A DNA stretch of 64,000 nucleotides, from positions 1 to 64,000 of the forward strand of contig CAMSYM010000013.1 of the NCBI GenBank assembly GCA_947066105.1, given 5' to 3'. The position numbers and the translations under genes were made by a program. Shown here piece by piece: positions 62,901-64,000 of the stretch (within the stretch, counting starts at the first letter, position 1; each line of letters starts with the position of its first letter). Source of the DNA: an uncultured Clostridia bacterium. GTDB lineage: Bacteria; Bacillota; Clostridia; Christensenellales; Pumilibacteraceae. The notes below the pieces were generated by a model. It was not told the DNA's origin. It saw nothing but the letters and a program-made list of their open reading frames with translations, and searched no databases.

Positions 62901-63394
62901 CCGCTTTTAAGCGCGTCCGCCACCGCCGCTTCCGCGGCGTCGCGTTCGATAAGCGATATCTCTCCGTCTTCGCACAGCGTCGCCGACGGATCGATGCCCG
63001 CCGCACCGTAATACTTGCGAACGAGCTTTTGACAATAGCCGTGGAGCGTGCCTATATTGCACACGGACAAAGCGTCCGTCGCGTCGCATATGCTCGCATA
63101 CACTACGGCGTTTTTGCCTTCGCTCGCGCGTTTCAGCTCGGACAGCTTTTCGGACAGCTTGACGCGCATATCCGCCGCCGCCGCGCGGGTAAAGGTAACT
63201 ATAAGCATTTTATCGAGCCGCGCGCCATGCAACAGCTTGTTGATTATACGCGCTATCATGACGGTGGTCTTGCCGCTGCCCGCGCCCGCCGAAACTATCA
63301 TGTTCCCGTCGCGAACAGCCGCTTCCGTCTGATTGGGCGTAAAACGGTCGCCCACGCCCCACTCGCGCATATCGGTAGCTCCGAAATTATTCAT
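59924..63394 (-). CDS. addA: ATP-dependent helicase/nuclease subunit A (AddA)
   Basis: AddA with AddB resects double-strand breaks and makes 3' ends for RecA, the Bacillota counterpart of RecBCD. It has 1156 residues, slightly short for the family. The UvrD helicase motifs are Walker A SAGAGSGKTTVMIARI (~35-50), FIDEFQDVNPLQ, VGDVKQSIYGFR, and the late TTVHSSKGLEYDFVI and LFYVALTRAKKKL. The nuclease domain ends the protein: GVLDLLMVDGRGNAAIVDYKTG followed by QLRLYARAVEKA. The ATG at 63394 overlaps the addB stop by 8 bp, with GGGGGA upstream, so the two subunits are co-translated. Confidence 0.97.
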   Translation of the reverse strand: MNNFGATDMREWGVGDRFTPNQTEAAVRDGNMIVSAGAGSGKTTVMIARIINKLLHGARLDKMLIVTFTRAAAADMRVKLSEKLSELKRASEGKNAVVYASICDATDALSVCNIGTLHGYCQKLVRKYYGAAGIDPSATLCEDGEISLIERDAAEAAVADALKSGDRYFAAVYDMLSTRRSAENVVSAVTDIVEFALSNAAPHKYLADSAPDSDKFGVLDGIVAAKRAQLTERIALLKNDLVAAGMVKHAVAIDEFADYADGVIDKPTATSHSERGDHTDTLNERFKALKADCKKLRELKAEYDGVKDIDGKPYVDALLAVARAALEKFDAGKKSRNKIGYSDLEHGAYRVLSDRACMNEIRRSIDHVFIDEFQDVNPLQFEFAEKFRDAGAEMFVVGDVKQSIYGFRRCSPEHFIKEIKNAIPIDAVRDYERSGAKYKGCRRFVHVPLTDNFRSSRAVVDFVNKIFDKTMTEDFGGADYLNKDRLVCGAPDTATALPTGARAELVTVDLPERVPVRCDGGYSVIAASTCERSPDPEAAFIADAIERWIRFVTLKTEYENMLAKAQGKKQKLPPELGEIAVLMRSANAAFCSELAREFDKRGIRYNFGRKSSVKSYASAVALTDLLRCVDNRFDDVALYTALRSSMGMFSDEQLAELAVAGGAACAACGILPDDGKSYAFWQRADAYNGEYRKKLDRFFALRDEIAAYAKTHDCGDTLGYITSRVDYFQHVYETGGDARAAEALIEYATERRCDIHTFLNYYDSADFDLALDGGSDAVNITTVHSSKGLEYDFVIVADTAREFNTTDMSARVLVPDGGVAVKVPDPQTRTLLKTASWAAQNAVAPDKLKQEELRLFYVALTRAKKKLIVCGKNKSRNAEVLSPEKAKCPLDFARCGAAGVSPDHALDEITADAREYARSIGNRGGDITPTKTGRDDAKAIENAVRERCAEENAERKDIPVKACVTAIAREYALADNDDYTGAARVMIRDEESGVDARLRGTAYHRAMELIDFDCPDVDALVGKCKNIELVDVRKISYAAGVLHKLKSDGMFEGDVRCFKERYFIVDMPAGEIGIDAKGSVLVQGVLDLLMVDGRGNAAIVDYKTGDPKKLANDGYKMQLRLYARAVEKATGGKYRVRKTFLYSFATGELIAVDVEC

Positions 63395-64000
63395 CGCAGT
63401 CCCCCGTTTGCACGTCGCCGAGATCGAGATCGACGTCGGCGCTCCGTTCGGGTATCCCGTCGCCGCACACGCCGTGGAACGCGCAACGCGAGCATGCGCC
63501 GTCTATCGGCGAGCGCGTTATATTTCCGTCCGCCATCTCGTCGACCGCGATCGACGCATTGCGCTTGCACCGCTCGATCAAAGCATCGAACGCGGCGCTC
63601 GGCAAGCCCGCTTTATACTGCTCGTTGAACGATAATTCGCCCGTCTTTGCGTCGCGCTTCAATTTGACCGACAATACAGTCGACGGTCGCAACTCGGCAA
63701 GCGCGCCGTCGTACTTTACGACGGTGTCCGTATCGCGCACAAAACAACCGTCCAACGGCTTGGATCGGTTATCGTAACGCGGCGCGAGCTTGGCATAGAA
63801 AAAACCGGTCACGTCGCTCGCGCCCGTCGCATACGCGTAAAGCGGCAACTGCATATCGGTGCCGAGCAAACATGAGCCGAGCTTAAACTCGGTCGCGCCC
63901 GTTTTGTAGTCGATAATGCGAAGCTTGCCGTCGCACTCGTCTATTCGATCTATAACGCCTACAAACTCGGTCTTATGCGAATCGCCGAGCGTCAAGCCGT
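63387..64000 (-). CDS. addB: ATP-dependent nuclease subunit B (AddB), C-terminal part only
   Basis: This is the C-terminal ~204 residues of AddB; the gene continues beyond 64000. Seen here: the PD-(D/E)XK nuclease core with FVGVIDRIDECDGKLRIIDYKTG (catalytic Asp and Lys in DYKTG) and MQLPLYAYA, then the C-terminal cysteine group CSRCAFHGVC (C-x2-C-x5-C), which with an upstream Cys holds the 4Fe-4S cluster that AddB needs. The stop overlaps addA by 8 bp. Most of AddB (helicase-like part and Chi recognition) is outside the window. Confidence 0.95.
   Translation of the reverse strand, partial: GLTLGDSHKTEFVGVIDRIDECDGKLRIIDYKTGATEFKLGSCLLGTDMQLPLYAYATGASDVTGFFYAKLAPRYDNRSKPLDGCFVRDTDTVVKYDGALAELRPSTVLSVKLKRDAKTGELSFNEQYKAGLPSAAFDALIERCKRNASIAVDEMADGNITRSPIDGACSRCAFHGVCGDGIPERSADVDLDLGDVQTGDCDE

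Overview
The window reads as a chromosomal segment of a moderately GC-rich member of the Bacillota, most likely a gut-type Clostridia (Christensenellales-like would be my guess; this is inference, no rRNA is present). Supporting signs are AddA/AddB instead of RecBCD, a Bce-type peptide-resistance module, GHKL/LytTR two-component pairs, AGGAGG-like ribosome sites, lipoprotein signal peptides, and -35/-10 promoters spaced 17-18 bp. There are no rRNA genes, CRISPR arrays, transposases or phage genes.

Layout: 1-7128 (minus) holds a tRNA-Met fragment, a nucleoside phosphorylase, a CorC/HlyC-type membrane protein, an orphan histidine kinase and a large surface transglutaminase. 7230-11713 (plus) is a complete Bce-like regulator-kinase-ABC-permease module. 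11821-12936 is a small AT-rich pocket (XRE repressor and a divergent 112-aa gene) beside a tRNA-Thr gene. 13080-16774 holds recR, ybaB, a PrsA-like foldase and a PHP phosphatase. 16832-18135 is a CE1-like esterase lipoprotein with a small membrane protein.

The most unusual part is the surface-carbohydrate theme. Three GH3 glycosidases with permuted domain order occur at two loci (18310-21925 and 43766-53888), and each locus lies directly downstream of a GHKL kinase/LytTR regulator pair (22089-24068 and 54044-56106). Direct repeats with exactly 21-bp period, as expected for LytTR binding, lie in the GH3 promoters. A perfect 10-bp version lies in the promoter of the second pair and shares its half-site with the GH3 operon promoter, which ties that regulator to itself and to the glycosidase operon. 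Upstream of the first pair is a tight four-gene operon (24196-29613): two SGNH-plus-leucine-rich-repeat proteins in opposite domain order, a small membrane protein and an MBOAT acyltransferase. It looks like a machine that O-acylates a surface polymer.

29747-36463 is mostly housekeeping (threonine synthase, tryptophanyl-tRNA synthetase, an aspartate aminotransferase, DUF5685 and a J-like protein without HPD). 36563-40234 is a three-gene unit with a zinc-ribbon/TIR/membrane protein, an SPFH zinc-ribbon protein and a small helical protein. 40501-43516 encodes a leucine-rich-repeat lipoprotein and an unrecognised secreted protein. 56356-64000 holds a TetR regulator, DUF2461, a GNAT acetyltransferase, a Gln/Pro-rich membrane protein, addA and the 3' part of addB, which runs off the window.
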